64,000 bases of DNA from Histoplasma ohiense. Taxonomy: Eukaryota > Ascomycota > Eurotiomycetes > Onygenales > Ajellomycetaceae. Shown here in pieces: positions 23,653 through 35,456 of this stretch. Location: assembly GCA_017607445.1 (NCBI GenBank), contig JAEVHH010000001.1, positions 6,634,001-6,698,000 on the forward strand, written 5' to 3'. Below the pieces are notes generated by a model. It had not been told where the DNA came from and ran no database searches. It saw only the letters and a program-made list of their open reading frames with translations. The position numbers were made by a program, and so were the translations under genes. Each line of letters begins with the position of its first letter. Positions within the stretch are counted from its first letter, which is position 1.

Positions 23653-25990
23653 ATGGCTGGAGAAAATATCGCTTCTGTGAAGGTCTACCGGCAATTAGTC
23701 CAGGGCCTTCTGGATAAGGCAACGGAGATCAAGAGGGACTGCAGCATCGAACCCCCTTTGAATGATGCCGACCTCGGCGACGCGATACGGCGAATACAAC
23801 AGGACCAAGAGAGTGGACTAAAGGAGCAGAGCCAACAGGCTCAGTACGCAGTGGTCGAAACTGCCTTTCGGGAAAAGTTCTATGACCTTCTTGTCAGTAA
23901 CGCTTCTTCAAAACCAGCTGCTTGTGTTATTTCCCATCTAACCAAACTTCGAGGTTAGGCCACAACATCGATTGATGAACCTTCGTTTATTCAAATGTGG
24001 AACCTTCTAGATATTGTATCGATATTTTCGGATAATGGTGAGTTCCATGCGCAAGATATTATTTGGGGATTAGCGCTGATACGCTTTGTAGAGCAGTGCG
24101 AACCCGGGCTTCTATTCTGGCTTATTGAAGAGCTGCTAGACAGCCAAACCATCGATGGCTGTCGCAAGGTATTTGATTACCTAGAGTCGAGGAGAGAAAG
24201 GAATACTGCAGTAAGTTTTTGCTTCCTGAGAGTTTCATTGCGAAAATCTACTCACGGCTGATGGTTTCAGAAACATTTTAAACAGAAGAGCTTGATTATA
24301 CTACGATCGTGCAACGAACTCCTGCGACGGCTTTCGCGCGCCGAAGATACGGTATTTTGCGGGAGGGTTTTCATATTCCTCTTTCAAAGCTTCCCACTAG
24401 GAGACAGAAGCTCTGTCAACTTAAGAGGTGAATTTCATACTGAAAATGTGACTACCTTCGATGAGCTTCCCAAAGCTCAAGAGTCCAGCGAAACCCCGAT
24501 GGATATGGATATCCCCGAGAAAGAAATTACGGCGGATACCAAAACCGAATCCGCACAGGTCACAAAGCAAGAACCCGCCGGACAAATAACTCATCCAGCT
24601 GCTGTTGAAAGCCTGCAAATTTCAAAGACCGACGCAATGAAACCCGTCGAGTCAGAACCTAACTCAATACTGTCTATGGATGACCTATACCCTATTTTTT
24701 GGAGTTTGCAAACTAACTTCTCTTCCCCAACTTCTCTATTCGATCCTGCCAATTTTGCAGCTTTCAAAGCGGGCCTTGAGGCGTCCCTCTCTGTCTTTCA
24801 AAAGGTAAACGCCGATATGGAGGTCCGAATGATGAAAGGGTCAGAAGAAGCGCGTCGTGGGCCTAAACGCAGGCGCATGGGTGACGGCACGGAAATGACG
24901 AACAGCTTCAACCCGAAGTACCTAACGAGTAGAGATTTGTTTGAATTAGAGGTTGGTAGGATTCGCGTGGCGGTAACCTGCCGGGAACACAATTACTAAT
25001 TTATTCTAGGTCAACGATGTCGCTTTCCGGAGACATATCCTAGTCCAATCTTTGATTCTTCTTGATTTTGTCCTCTCGCTCACACCGAAAGCTAAGGCTA
25101 AATTGGCGGATTCAACAAACAAATCAGTTCTCTACAATTACGTTCTTAATGACGAAGATGTAAGCTTTCCCATACTTTTTTCAAAATATGTCGGATCCTG
25201 ACCATTTTCCAGACGAAGTGGGCGTCGCAAATGAAAACTTCCATTGCGACCTATTTGCAGCAAGGTTCAGAAGGGAAATTTTATTATCGAATGGTGGACA
25301 CTGTTCTCACTCGGGACAAAAACTGGGTTCGATGGAAGGCAGAAGCATGTCCTCCAATCGAGCATCCCCCAGTTTCAATCCAAGACTATTTAGATACGCA
25401 GACTAGTGCAATTAAGGTATCAACGAGCAAACGACTTCGATCCACTCCGTTGGGATCCCTAGACCTCAACTTTCTCATGGAAGATAAAAATAGCAGCAGA
25501 ATAGACCGTCTTAAACATCCAGACAGGTGAGTAACAATGACGTAACCCGAAGGAAAATCTAGCTCGAGCTAAATCCTATCGAATTAAAAGATTCTCCACT
25601 CCAGCGTTAGATTTTTATCTACGCGGCATTGCAGACGATGAGTTCAATATTGATATGTCCCAGTCGCGAGAAGAGAAGGATGAAGCGATCAAAGCAAAAG
25701 CAAGCAAGACCTGGAGAACGCTACGTCTTTCCTCTCGCTGTAAACTAGCGCTGTTCGACAAAATCGAGGACGGAAACAATCTCAAAGTTCTTTTTGAGCT
25801 GCCTGCTTCGCCAGAAGATACACCAACCGCGGCCAACAAGCAAAAAGTTGCAGTGGAAAACGGGGTCAATGGTCAAGAGGGATCTTCCAAAAGTACGGAA
25901 GTGAAAGGGGAAGAGGCGAAGGAAAACCAGCCACCTGTATCATCAGATGGAACAGCTATCAGCAACGTTGAGAGTCTTAATCGAGGGTGA
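23653..25990 (+). CDS. hpr1: THO complex subunit Hpr1/THOC1
   Basis: Six exons, 23653-23892, 23959-24210, 24271-24951, 25010-25159, 25213-25526 and 25591-25990, encode 678 aa; introns are 53-66 nt. Hpr1/THOC1 belongs to the nuclear THO/TREX complex that couples transcription to mRNP packaging and export and limits R-loops. Family features are SIDEPSFIQMWNLLDIVSIF, KSLIILRSCNELLRRLSRAED, GRVFIFLFQSFPLGDRSSVNL, a disordered acidic insertion (MDMDIPEKE), LYPIFWSLQTNFSSP, and FEL-EVNDVAFRRHILVQ across a splice. KNWVRWKAEACPP and FSTPALDFYLRGIADDE follow. The C-terminus is Lys/Glu-rich. The first intron (66 nt, GTCAGT...GTTAG) removes an in-frame TAG. Start at 23653 (MAGENIASVK) is preferred over an upstream TTG/ATG frame by family length. 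Confidence 0.93.
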
Positions 25991-28900
25991 TACATTTTGA
26001 ATATGCATTCTATAAAGTGTCCTAGCGACGGCAAATTTAGACTTACTCAATACGGGCGACTGCGGCGGTACAGATTGCACAATACGAATGGGCTTCAATG
26101 GAAAAGCAAGATGACTAACACCGCTCGAAGTCTGGCTTAGCCCTAAGAGGATATGATATGACTCATATCGCGCAAACGCTTCCTATCGTTAGTTACAAAA
26201 CGAATTCAACATGTCGTCACGCTCCTTGCTCAACATTACCGCCTCAAGAACGATTGGCTCCACTTAGTCGTTGCCATATCGAAAGGGCATACTGGCGCCT
26301 TGCTGTGTTTAAGCAGAGCCGGGAAGCCCAACACCCACGCAGGGGTAGAGGACAAGCGAGTTGATATGTGAGAAACTTTTCAAGATTGCCGAATAATGCG
26401 CAGCAGGGGCATGCTGTTATGGTATGATATGCTATGTTAGATTTTTGGCTCACAAAACAAATGGACAGGAAATGGACAGAAACTTGTTTGGGGGAAGTAA
26501 ATGATTAAATGTAAGAGCCAATAAGGCCACTTTGCTTCCTGCGATGCTTGAGATCTTTTCTGTTTAATTGTTCTCTTTTTTCTTTGATGGAGGTGGAAGG
26601 TTGGTTCACTTTAGCTATCTGGCATGCGCAGCACCAAGCGCGAGTCATGTGGCCATAGCGAGAGCGCCAACATTTCTGTCAATTTTAGGCTATGATGTGA
26701 AAGGAATAGACCTCATCAGTTAAGGCCACCAAGTCAACCAATGTGGCAATGACAATAAAAAAGAAAAGAATAAGAAAAGAAACCAAAACCAATGGAAATA
26801 TAGGAACGATCCCACTCGCTGTCAGCAATGCCATGAAAACTCCAGTTGCAAATGAGGGATGCGTATGCGGACCATTCATATACTTCTAGAACGTAAACAG
26901 AACATCGCAGAAGAAGCTGCCAGGCGAAGCACTCAAGCAGATTTGTGGTTTCTGAGGTTTTTTTTTAAACCTCTAAGTTCCAAACCCTCTGTGTGAGCTA
27001 ACTTACTTCATGCAGGACTGATATAGTTTTTTTCCCCTTCATTAATTCTAGACAGTCAATGGCTTTTTGCCCCTGTCTGTATCCCATCTAGCCTGCTCCT
27101 TATTGAGCGTCTTCATGCCGATTAAAAAAATGGCCGGGAGCAAGATCTGACTTTTCAAAAAGGTTTGGGCTGCCCAATTTGAGAGTGTCACCAAGCACTT
27201 CGTACTCCCTTCTCGGCTGTGATGGCGGGAAAGTTGGTAAGCCATCACAAGAGGGAAGTAAGAGGTGGATACATTGGTATGGGACCCGAATCGCTCTTTC
27301 AGGATGTCATTTTGCTCATGCATGGCAAAATATCGAAATATCGAAGCCATGAGCAACGACACAGCCTTTGCTTAAGACGCCATGCACACGTAACAAGCCG
27401 TGGATGAAAAATTCAGCCAGAAAATGACTTTAAATTTTTGTTATTTATGGGGATCTTCTTCCTTCGATTGCTCGCACACTTCCCCATATTCCAACCCAGA
27501 GAAACACTGATGTGTTAAAACACAGGGGTTGCATTGCATGAGACTCGCAGAGTGGATTTGGCGTAGTCCAAGGCAAGTGGCACCAGGTTTCGCTCGTTGT
27601 TGGTCAACATAACCATGCTATCTGGACGTGTCGAGACTCAGTGTCCCCGCTTTGAGCTATATCTTTCATTCTTTCGCCAGCAACTGCCAACACTGACAAC
27701 ACAGGTTTGACACCTGGGAGTTACTGATCATCATCATCATCAGGGTTGGGAGGTTTGGAGCTCACCTGCATTCCTTGGCCTTGCATCAATGGCAGCTTAT
27801 TTACGAGTATGTTTTGTCACAATCTTTCCCCGTCTTTCCCCATCGTTGCCAGCGAAATATGGAGACAGCCTGTGCATGTTTGCTGGCTGGTGCCTGAGCC
27901 TCTTCTGTAAAGCATGCAATCTTGTAGGAAGGCGTTGCCACTACGCCAAAAGGATCAATCATTATGTTAGCTATCTCTTCCTCAAGATATATATATGCAT
28001 GATTCACATCTTCACTCCACCGAACGCCGTCCGCCTAGGCTGATCGACACACTCCTGACACGACACCACACCTTGTTCACATTGCGAGAATTGGTTGTAA
28101 GAATTCTTCTTTATCCCTTTCTGCTTTTGTATGGTTGCTCCGAGCACCGACACAGTATCATAGGACATGATAGACCTTAATTGTGTGGCTAAAACACCCT
28201 TGATGAGACAGCGATACTGTTAGGCCATGGGGCAAAAGAGCCCAATCACCACCAGTGCCATGCCGGTAGTAGAGGGGACGAACCAATCCAAACCCACAAC
28301 AGATACGGTGTCAGGGTCAGGCCAGAATGTGCCTATCATGCGCCACCATTTCCTTTGGCATGCTGCATTCTTCTCCCAATCGCCGGGCGTGGGTTTTCTC
28401 TGGAGAGCCGGTCGAATTGTAGGCCGCTGTCCTCTGACTGCAACTACCTTTGTCCCTCGAGCTCGCATTCATTATCCGCAATTTCGGCGTTTTTGACAGG
28501 GGTAAGGAGGGAAGAGTCAAAAATTTCAAGGTAAAATGAACTGTTGAAGAGTTGGTACATTGCATCATGATGTTTCCAAAGTGACTGCTTTCCATGTATC
28601 ACACTCCCTTGGTCATGGGCGGACTGTCTTATCTGTCATCAGGGATTGATTGTCCATTGACCAGGTCCTGATTATCTACTCCCCGTTAAGGCACACGCTG
28701 TTACAGCAGTCTATGATATTCCCGCGACGTCTCCCGCCTTGTTTCCCGAGTGTTTCCTTCCGCGTTCTTAGGTAAAGAAAAAGGCCTTGCATCTGCTTCA
28801 TTCATGGATTTTACAGGCCCTAGATCGGCTTATAGACCTCGGCGCTCTTAAGTCAATACCACAAGAAGCCTGGTATCCTGGGTGTCCCAGGTTCCCTTGA

Positions 28901-30995
28901 CATGCCAACTGCGTTAAGTTAAAGCTTCACGCTGGGTGCCACCATTGTGTTTCGTGTAACCTCCGAAATCTGACTCCAGGGTAAAATCCTGGAGAAAATC
29001 CTGGAGAAAATCCTGGAGAACGTCCTGGACGACCCCAACACCAGTTTCCCTTACGCTTTAGCACATTTCCGAGTTTCGGCCTCCAATCTGGTGGCACCAT
29101 TATTGGGATCCTATCCAGACCGTGTTCCCCAGTGTCCGATGTAGTGGATCCTGATCGCTCTCTTCAGACGGAAGGGCCGAGCCCTAATGTTTTGTGCCAT
29201 ATGGATAACAGGATAAAGAAACTGGTTGATTTTTTTTTTATTACTTTTGTTATTTTTATTTTTTAATTATGCGTTCGTTTCCAATAACGTCAGCCCTTGA
29301 CAGCCGAAAATTTCCAATGTCCACTGCGACTAAAATTTCTGTCGCAGATGCTGACACGCTCCCTGAGCCATTGTGGAAACTCCTTGCTTGCCGAGTGCAT
29401 CCAAACCTGGCTGGGTATGTAGGACGAGACACCCACCATCCGCAAGAACTGTTTCAACCTGTTTGAATGGGACGCATTTGGACGTACTGTGGTAGTTCTA
29501 ACAACAATGCTATCTCATCGGGGATAAGCCGGCAGCATTAAGTACACTCGTCGCAGTAGGGACAGACTCCATAACTAGAAGGATGGGTTTAAATATCTAA
29601 CCTCCCATCCGGGGTATCTTCAGGTCAAACCATGTTCCCCAAGCCCGAGTCCACTTCTCTTCATGGAAGCAAAGCTGAGCTATCCCGCGATTTCCCTTTC
29701 TTTGTCCCTTGTGCACTATTTTATCTATCTCAAAAAGGGGCGGATTCGCAGAAACCGACCCAGCAAGTCAAGTGCACTGCTTGGAAGAAACCATGAAAGC
29801 CCCTTATGCTCAGCGGCGGCCTTGACTTCTTAACAGGATTCTCTCAGGCTGGGGCATCAACTATTTTGATATCCATGAGCAACGAGTCCTGCAGTAATAC
29901 AGCGTGGTCACAACTTTTCTGCGCTTATTTTGCCCCTTTGCATAATTCTCAATAAAGTGTGTGTGGGGGACCGGACTCCTTTTGTTTGTGTGGAGTAAAT
30001 ATTCGACCATTTCAATAGAGCGAACGAATCGACTACCCAGTTTGGAGTGCAGAAATTGCTTGCTTCCGAGTTCTCCCTCATGCTGCAGATGTCATGACTA
30101 GGTTTATCATCCTTGCCGTCAGCTCTCCGTTACTCTCGTTTGCTCCGGGTTCCTTTTCGGCCAGGCGATTCGCATTCCTTTTACATTGGCATCGTATATC
30201 GATTGCCATTCAAATACCAAACTACGCCCAGGTTGAAAACTGAGCCGATGAATACTATTTCCGCATCTTTCAAATGCATCTCCAGCACCACAGGTCGATG
30301 GTGCTGCATTTCCTTGCTCCAATCTGTTCTTCCCTCTCCCCCTTCCTCTCACCTCTGCTTTAAAGCGTCCTTTCATTCTTGAACATGAATACCTGAAGAG
30401 TTTACCCGAATTTTGCCCTTATCCGGTGTCGCCAGATAGGTAGCACCTCGTCAACCTGGGCTGTGACTGGACTGTTTGTTCCGGACCGCCTTTCCTGGTT
30501 AACTTTTTTTGACACTGGTTAATTTTTATTTTTACTCCTTGATCCTTAGGCTCCGGAGATGGTGGTAATGAGAAATTACGACAGATTTCTGTAAAACAAA
30601 CTACTCGGAACCAGCTGTTGAACTTTTGGCGCGCGGCACAGGAACTGATATGGAGATGATTGGAATTTCCCCAAAGTCAAGTTCAAAAGGAAAAAAAATA
30701 CACCTTTTTGTCAGACCTGATCCTGTGCCACCATGTTATAAGTCAGGCGTTGGTGACTCGCGACAACCTTATTAGGCTATCTAGCTTCAACAAATAAATT
30801 CAAAGGATATTGGAGGCAAAATTGTTTCAGCCTTCATGCCACTTGGTACATCTGGGGGGTTTTTATGGGAACACGACATTGACCTTTGTGCTCTGATTAC
30901 CTCGTTCTAACCCCATATTCCTAAAGATTGGCGCACGGTTACCTAACAATTGAAACCCGATCGAAGCGCATATGGTGCTACAATAGCTCTCGGTG
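25991..30995. other. Gene-poor region, about 5 kb, upstream of a homeobox gene
   Basis: Only short unconvincing ORFs occur on both strands. A hydrophobic 60-codon minus-strand frame (26685-26879) and an 89-codon plus frame (28227-28496) show no family resemblance. T-rich stretches (29230-29262), a short ATC run (about 27728-27742) and a 12-bp tandem repeat (28983-29030) are present. A long 5' leader and regulatory region of the homeobox gene, or a non-coding RNA, are possible. I see no tRNA, transposon or pseudogene. Confidence 0.45.
28983..29030. repeat. 12-bp tandem repeat, AAAATCCTGGAG
   Basis: Three exact units at 28983-29018 are followed by a diverged fourth (AACGTCCTGGAC) to 29030. The CCTGGA core also occurs just upstream in CTCCAGG orientation. 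Confidence 0.9.
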
Positions 30996-32834
30996 ATGGC
31001 GCCATTCATATCCACCATTCCTATATGCCGGGTCAATGCTAGTTGGCATAATCAACAATTAGAGTGCCCACAGACAGGTTCCGAGCTGCGAAGTTTCCGG
31101 CTATTCCCAACTGTTATGAAAGACCACAGTCCACTCCAAATCGACGTTATCGAGCAGAAAGAACAAAAAGTGCATCTAAGTGTTCCCCCTGTCTGTGAAT
31201 CCACAGACACTCTCGCGTTGCATTTCAAGGACAATGGCGACTCAGAGGCTCAGAATGAGATAAACAATAAAAGATCAGTATTACCTCAAGCTAAAATGAA
31301 ATATCTGGAGGGTGAACCGGAGTTTTCAATGCGATCCACTTCCACGAATTCGACATCAGGAGCCTCATTGGTCTTCAACCGTATCGAAAGCGACAACATT
31401 GAAACCAACGATGACGACACTGGAGATGATATCAACATTAACATAGGTGTCGACCAATTTAAGACTCACGTGGGCCACGAGGGCCAGGGGCAACGTCAAT
31501 CTGTGGGACAAAGCCTTGCAAAAGCAACAATCGACCGTCTGAAAGCGAAGAGGAGGATGAAGCGCTTTCGGCAGGTTATTCCCCAAAGATCACGACATAC
31601 TTGTAGACATTGGCTAATCGTAACCCCATTCCCAGACTCTCGCATAATCAGACACGATTTCTCATGAGCGAGTTTACTCGCCAAGCGCATCCGGATGCCG
31701 CCCATAGGGAGCGCTTATCAAAGGAGATCCCGGGTTTGAGCCCGCGTCAGGTGCAGGTTTGGTTCCAGAATCGGTATGTTTCCTGTTCTTAACGCGGGCT
31801 TGCTTCTCGATTCGTCACATTGCTTACAAAACTGGTAGAAGAGCCAAACTAAAGCGTCTAACTAGCGACGATCGAGAAAAGGCGTTGATACCTAGAACCT
31901 TACCTGATGGTTTTGATATCACGGAAGACATTTATTCCCTTTACGGGAGTTGGCACCAGTCTTCTAACAACACTCTCACTCCCGCTGGAATTTACTCCAA
32001 CCCCATTCAGGAAGGAGGAGATATTTTTACGCCTTTAATATCGGTTATCACGAGAAAACCATGCGACGAAGACTATACGACATCTCCGTTAAGCGCTTCT
32101 TCTGCCTGTGATGGTTACTTCCCGTCGCCAACGTCAGCTCTAGCTACTGGGTCAGAACATAAAACCCATGATAACTCGTCCCGTTTCGCATTATTTTGCA
32201 ACCCGCAGGCATCAGCTCTCCGATATATGAGTCCAAGCACAAGAACCAGCAACTTTTCTCATTTTTCTTCGCAATCATATTGCCATCATGTCCCTGATTT
32301 ATTCCAACCTATCACAGCAAATCCAAGGACAGTATCATTAGAATCCTCGTACGAACAAAATTTGTCGTATAACCAAACCATATCGGGTTATGGAACACCA
32401 GATGCCACTTCCCCGGTATTAGATATGCCATATCGTAGTACTCACTCTTTTGACACCATTCTCCCGCAGCCGTGCCTGATAGGCAATTTGAGCCCAACGC
32501 GTAAGTACCAATCTAGTAGTCTACCAAACATAGGACACATGGCTTACGACATTATACCAGCTCACAACCAATTTCGAAAATCTGAGCCCTCCAAATCATC
32601 ATCCCTTTGCCTTCAAACAGCCCCAACCAACCTCCGTCCCGATTGCATTTGAATATGGCATGCTGGAAACGAGGTGACCATGGCCTACAATCAGATCCCC
32701 TGCCACACAACACTGCCCACGAAGACCAGATATCTCCTTTAGATAGCACCTTCAGCTCGAACCCATGCGGTGTTTCATATGGCGAGCGCGACTTTTCATC
32801 ATTGAGCCTCCTGGCGTCCCTTATTCCCTTTTAA
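30996..32834 (+). CDS. Homeobox transcription factor
   Basis: Proposed exons 30996-31570, 31636-31773, 31839-32500 and 32587-32834 encode 540 aa. The homeodomain (about residues 185-248) reads KRRMKRFR, then LSHNQTRFLMSEFTRQ, LSPRQVQVWFQNR and RAKLKRL; the WFQNR recognition helix is intact. Homeodomains bind DNA in the nucleus. Joining RFR to LSHNQ in frame requires a GC donor (CG|GCAGGT at 31571) with an AG acceptor at 31635. The second intron, 31774-31838, is normal GT-AG and splits an Arg codon. A GTAAGT at 32501 suggests a third intron of 86 nt leading to a Ser-rich C-terminus ending SLLASLIPF; if it is retained the protein stops at 32652 (508 aa). Before the homeodomain lies an acidic stretch (NDDDTGDD). 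Start is uncertain: 30996 or 31116, and earlier exons are possible. Confidence 0.8.
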
Positions 32835-33647
32835 TTCGAATGGAAAAGGGGACCCCATCCCCACCAAAAAGAAAAGAAAAGAAAAGAAAAGAATAAAAAT
32901 GGGAATAAAACGAAAAATGGGTTTCTTTTCCTAGTAAAGGGCGTTTGGCACGTAGCATAACATCGGCAATGTCCGCGGGATGATCTTTGAACACATGGTG
33001 TACTCCAATAATAGTTAATGGATTTTCGGGAATATAAATAAAATAAGGCGGGCATTGGCATTTTCTATATAGCTATATACTCTTTTTTTGTTTCATTTTG
33101 TAACCCCGTTGGATGGGTTATTTCGTATCTCCCTCGACTTTATCAGGATAAAGAGGAGATAAATTGATGGGCGGGATCATTGCTTGGAATGAATGAACCT
33201 CCCGACGACTGACCCTTCATGTAAGTTACGAAACATAGTAGTAACTTATTTTCATTTTCACTTTACTTTTCCCCGCTTGCCTGCTTTCGACCAATCCCTC
33301 CTTGACAAGCCCAATTAATCAGAAGAAACCCAAAACACAATGCCGAGCGAGATTGGCTTCCGATTCCTGTCATTTGAGATGGCAATGCTCTGACTGGCCA
33401 ATGGGTTCTCAGGCTGAGTCAGGCACCATCCAATGCCAAGCTCGATCTGGTCGCCCCACCAAGGCGATGTCCCAGGGCAGCCAATTAGAGGAGAGGCGTT
33501 GTTAATCCAGTCCAGAACTTCAACGTACCTTGGAACTAGATAAACAACTCTCTGCCATGGATACGAGTGTCCATCATGTCATAGTACTCAATATAGATGA
33601 AGAGGAAATACCGAAAATAAAAAGAACGAAGAAAACCAGAAGCCGCA
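32835..33647. other. Intergenic region with (AAAAG)n tract, 813 bp
   Basis: An AAAAG microsatellite lies at 32867-32895. Otherwise this is 3' flank of the homeobox gene and 5' flank of the Cys-rich gene, with no further gene seen. Confidence 0.5.
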
Positions 33648-34545
33648 ATGACAACCCTACCTCTCTCATGCTGCCATGCCTCCAGCAACGGATGCGTCTG
33701 TGCCGTCCAAGCCAAATGCTCGTGTGGCAAAGAACGTGCTCTGCATTGTAACTGCGACAAAGCAAAGATAGAAAACGACACATCAGGCGCCAGATGCTCA
33801 TGCCGTAAGTCTTGACCAGGCTTCGTCTTACTCTTCTGCTTGGATTCTTTTCCTTCCTCTTTGCTCTGCGAACATTTCTCCCCCTTTCTATTGAATTTCC
33901 CGTTTGCATGCATCCGTCCATTTGATTGTGCAAGAGCTTAAAGCTAATATTGTCATGTTGGAAAACCAGGGAAACGTCCAGCTGGTCAATGTACCTGTGA
34001 GCGTGCCGAGTCAGAGAATCATCAACATTTCACGGAAGCTTGTCCGTGTGGCAAAAGAGGCTCAGGTGGGTTTGTTCTTATTTTATTTTATTTTTTTATA
34101 TTTTCCAGCTTCCTTTCCGCGGTCGATGTCAATTTTCACCTCGTTTCTTTTGCCAAAATATCAGTTTGCCATACGGAGGAGAACTCCGTACTTCCATTGC
34201 ACATATACCCATTTTGTGGATTGCTGGTCAAGCCCCCTTTTTTGTGTTCGCCAATCAAAGAACGGTGTTCAGTATTGGCCGATTTTATTCCCGGAGGGGA
34301 TCACGACAACACAAAGGATTTTTCTATGTCAACACTCGGATGACTTTCCTATAGCTTTGAGGTTCTCAAAATCATCCTTGAGATGTTTTGGTCTGCGCTA
34401 GTTTTGGCTGCTATATCTAAGAGAGGTTCACCTTGCTAACTCAAGATATGGTGTCCCCGCGTCCACCGTAGATTCATGCACTTGCGAAAGGGCCCTTGAT
34501 GCAGAGATCTTCCGTCATGAGACGGACTTCACCACAAGTACATAG
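33648..34545 (+). CDS. Small CxC-repeat cysteine-rich protein (DUF7871-like)
   Basis: Three exons, 33648-33804, 33970-34065 and 34472-34545, give 108 aa; the sum (327 nt) is in frame. There are 16 cysteines, arranged as one CC and seven CxC pairs: GCVC, KCSCGK, HCNCDK, RCSCRK, QCTCER, ACPCGK and SCTCER, followed by the family end TDFTTST. Repeats of CxC-GK/ER with R-P-A-G spacers match a conserved small fungal protein family of unknown function. Metal binding (zinc or copper) is inferred from the cysteine pattern. Introns are unusually long for this locus (165 and 406 nt); the donors are GTAAGT and GTGGGT, and the last acceptor is CCGTAG. A further small exon inside the 406-nt intron is possible but not needed for continuity. 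No signal peptide, so probably cytosolic or nuclear. Confidence 0.88.
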
Positions 34546-35456
34546 CACATGAAAAGCTGAGAGGACGGGAAGAAAGGGAGAATCTTGGGACGCTCATACC
34601 TCAGCGCGATGTGGTCGGGCGCAATAAAGCCTTCGGTTGGATTTTGACTTGGTCTTTCTGTCTGTATACAAGCCTACATGTCCAATGATTGGATGTTTTT
34701 ATTGCATGGTTTTTGCGTGGTTTTTGCATGGTTTTTGCATAATATCTTTGGAACATATTCACCGATACTTAGCCTGCCCATCCGCTTGATAAGTAGAAAA
34801 TACCTAAAATAAAAGGAATAAATTAAGACTCTTGAACCTGAGTCAATTCACCTTGAACCTGAGTCAATTCACACCCATTTCTGAAAAGAAAATGTAGCAA
34901 AGCATAATCCACTCAACAATCTTCGATTTTAGGTTACACTCAATATCGTGCAGCCGAGGCCAAATACTGCCAAGACCTATCCTAAATCACATGACCTAAG
35001 AACTACCTAGGTAACCTCGGAGGTGTCGGCATAACTATTGATCCGTCCCTCTTGCCATCAACGCGTTGGAATCAAGTTTCAGTCAGAATATTGCAATATC
35101 CCAACGATATCCTGTGCTATGCTTTCTGTTCTGTCAGCTAGATCGTTTTGTGCAATAGGTTTTATATTCTGGCTGCTGCGGGTCCAGCGTATTAATCTAA
35201 CCGTTTGTTCATCAGCGAATCCTGCGTGGTTCCCCCTTTACCTCCGACTCCGTCGTCAAGTGCAGCAAACCGGCACGCCTTTTCTCGTCGAGCCACAGCC
35301 ATGCTGGTATGAAAAATTCTGGCGTCCAGAAGAAGAACTATGCATGATTGATGTCTCGTGCGAAGCTTAGCTGGGCTAGCTGTGGAGGTTCCAAATAGCC
35401 AAGCATATCTTAACCCATCACCACGATAAACGTGGGCGACTGCACTCTCCGCCAAT
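34546..35456. other. Intergenic region with short tandem duplications, 911 bp
   Basis: A perfect 21-bp tandem duplication (starting CTTGAACCTGAGTC) spans 34831-34872. TGCATGGTTTTT-like units repeat three times at about 34703-34742. A plus-strand frame 35038-35370 shows no family resemblance. The region should hold the AP-2 alpha promoter. Confidence 0.6.

Noticed and set aside
26685..26879. Hydrophobic 64-codon minus-strand ORF that could be a small membrane protein
   Set aside because: No conserved features or gene context; hydrophobicity arises from T-rich codons.
33536..33933. Two minus-strand ORFs of about 120 codons
   Set aside because: They overlap the exons of the Cys-rich gene and have no domain; the plus-strand three-exon model has the CxC family pattern.
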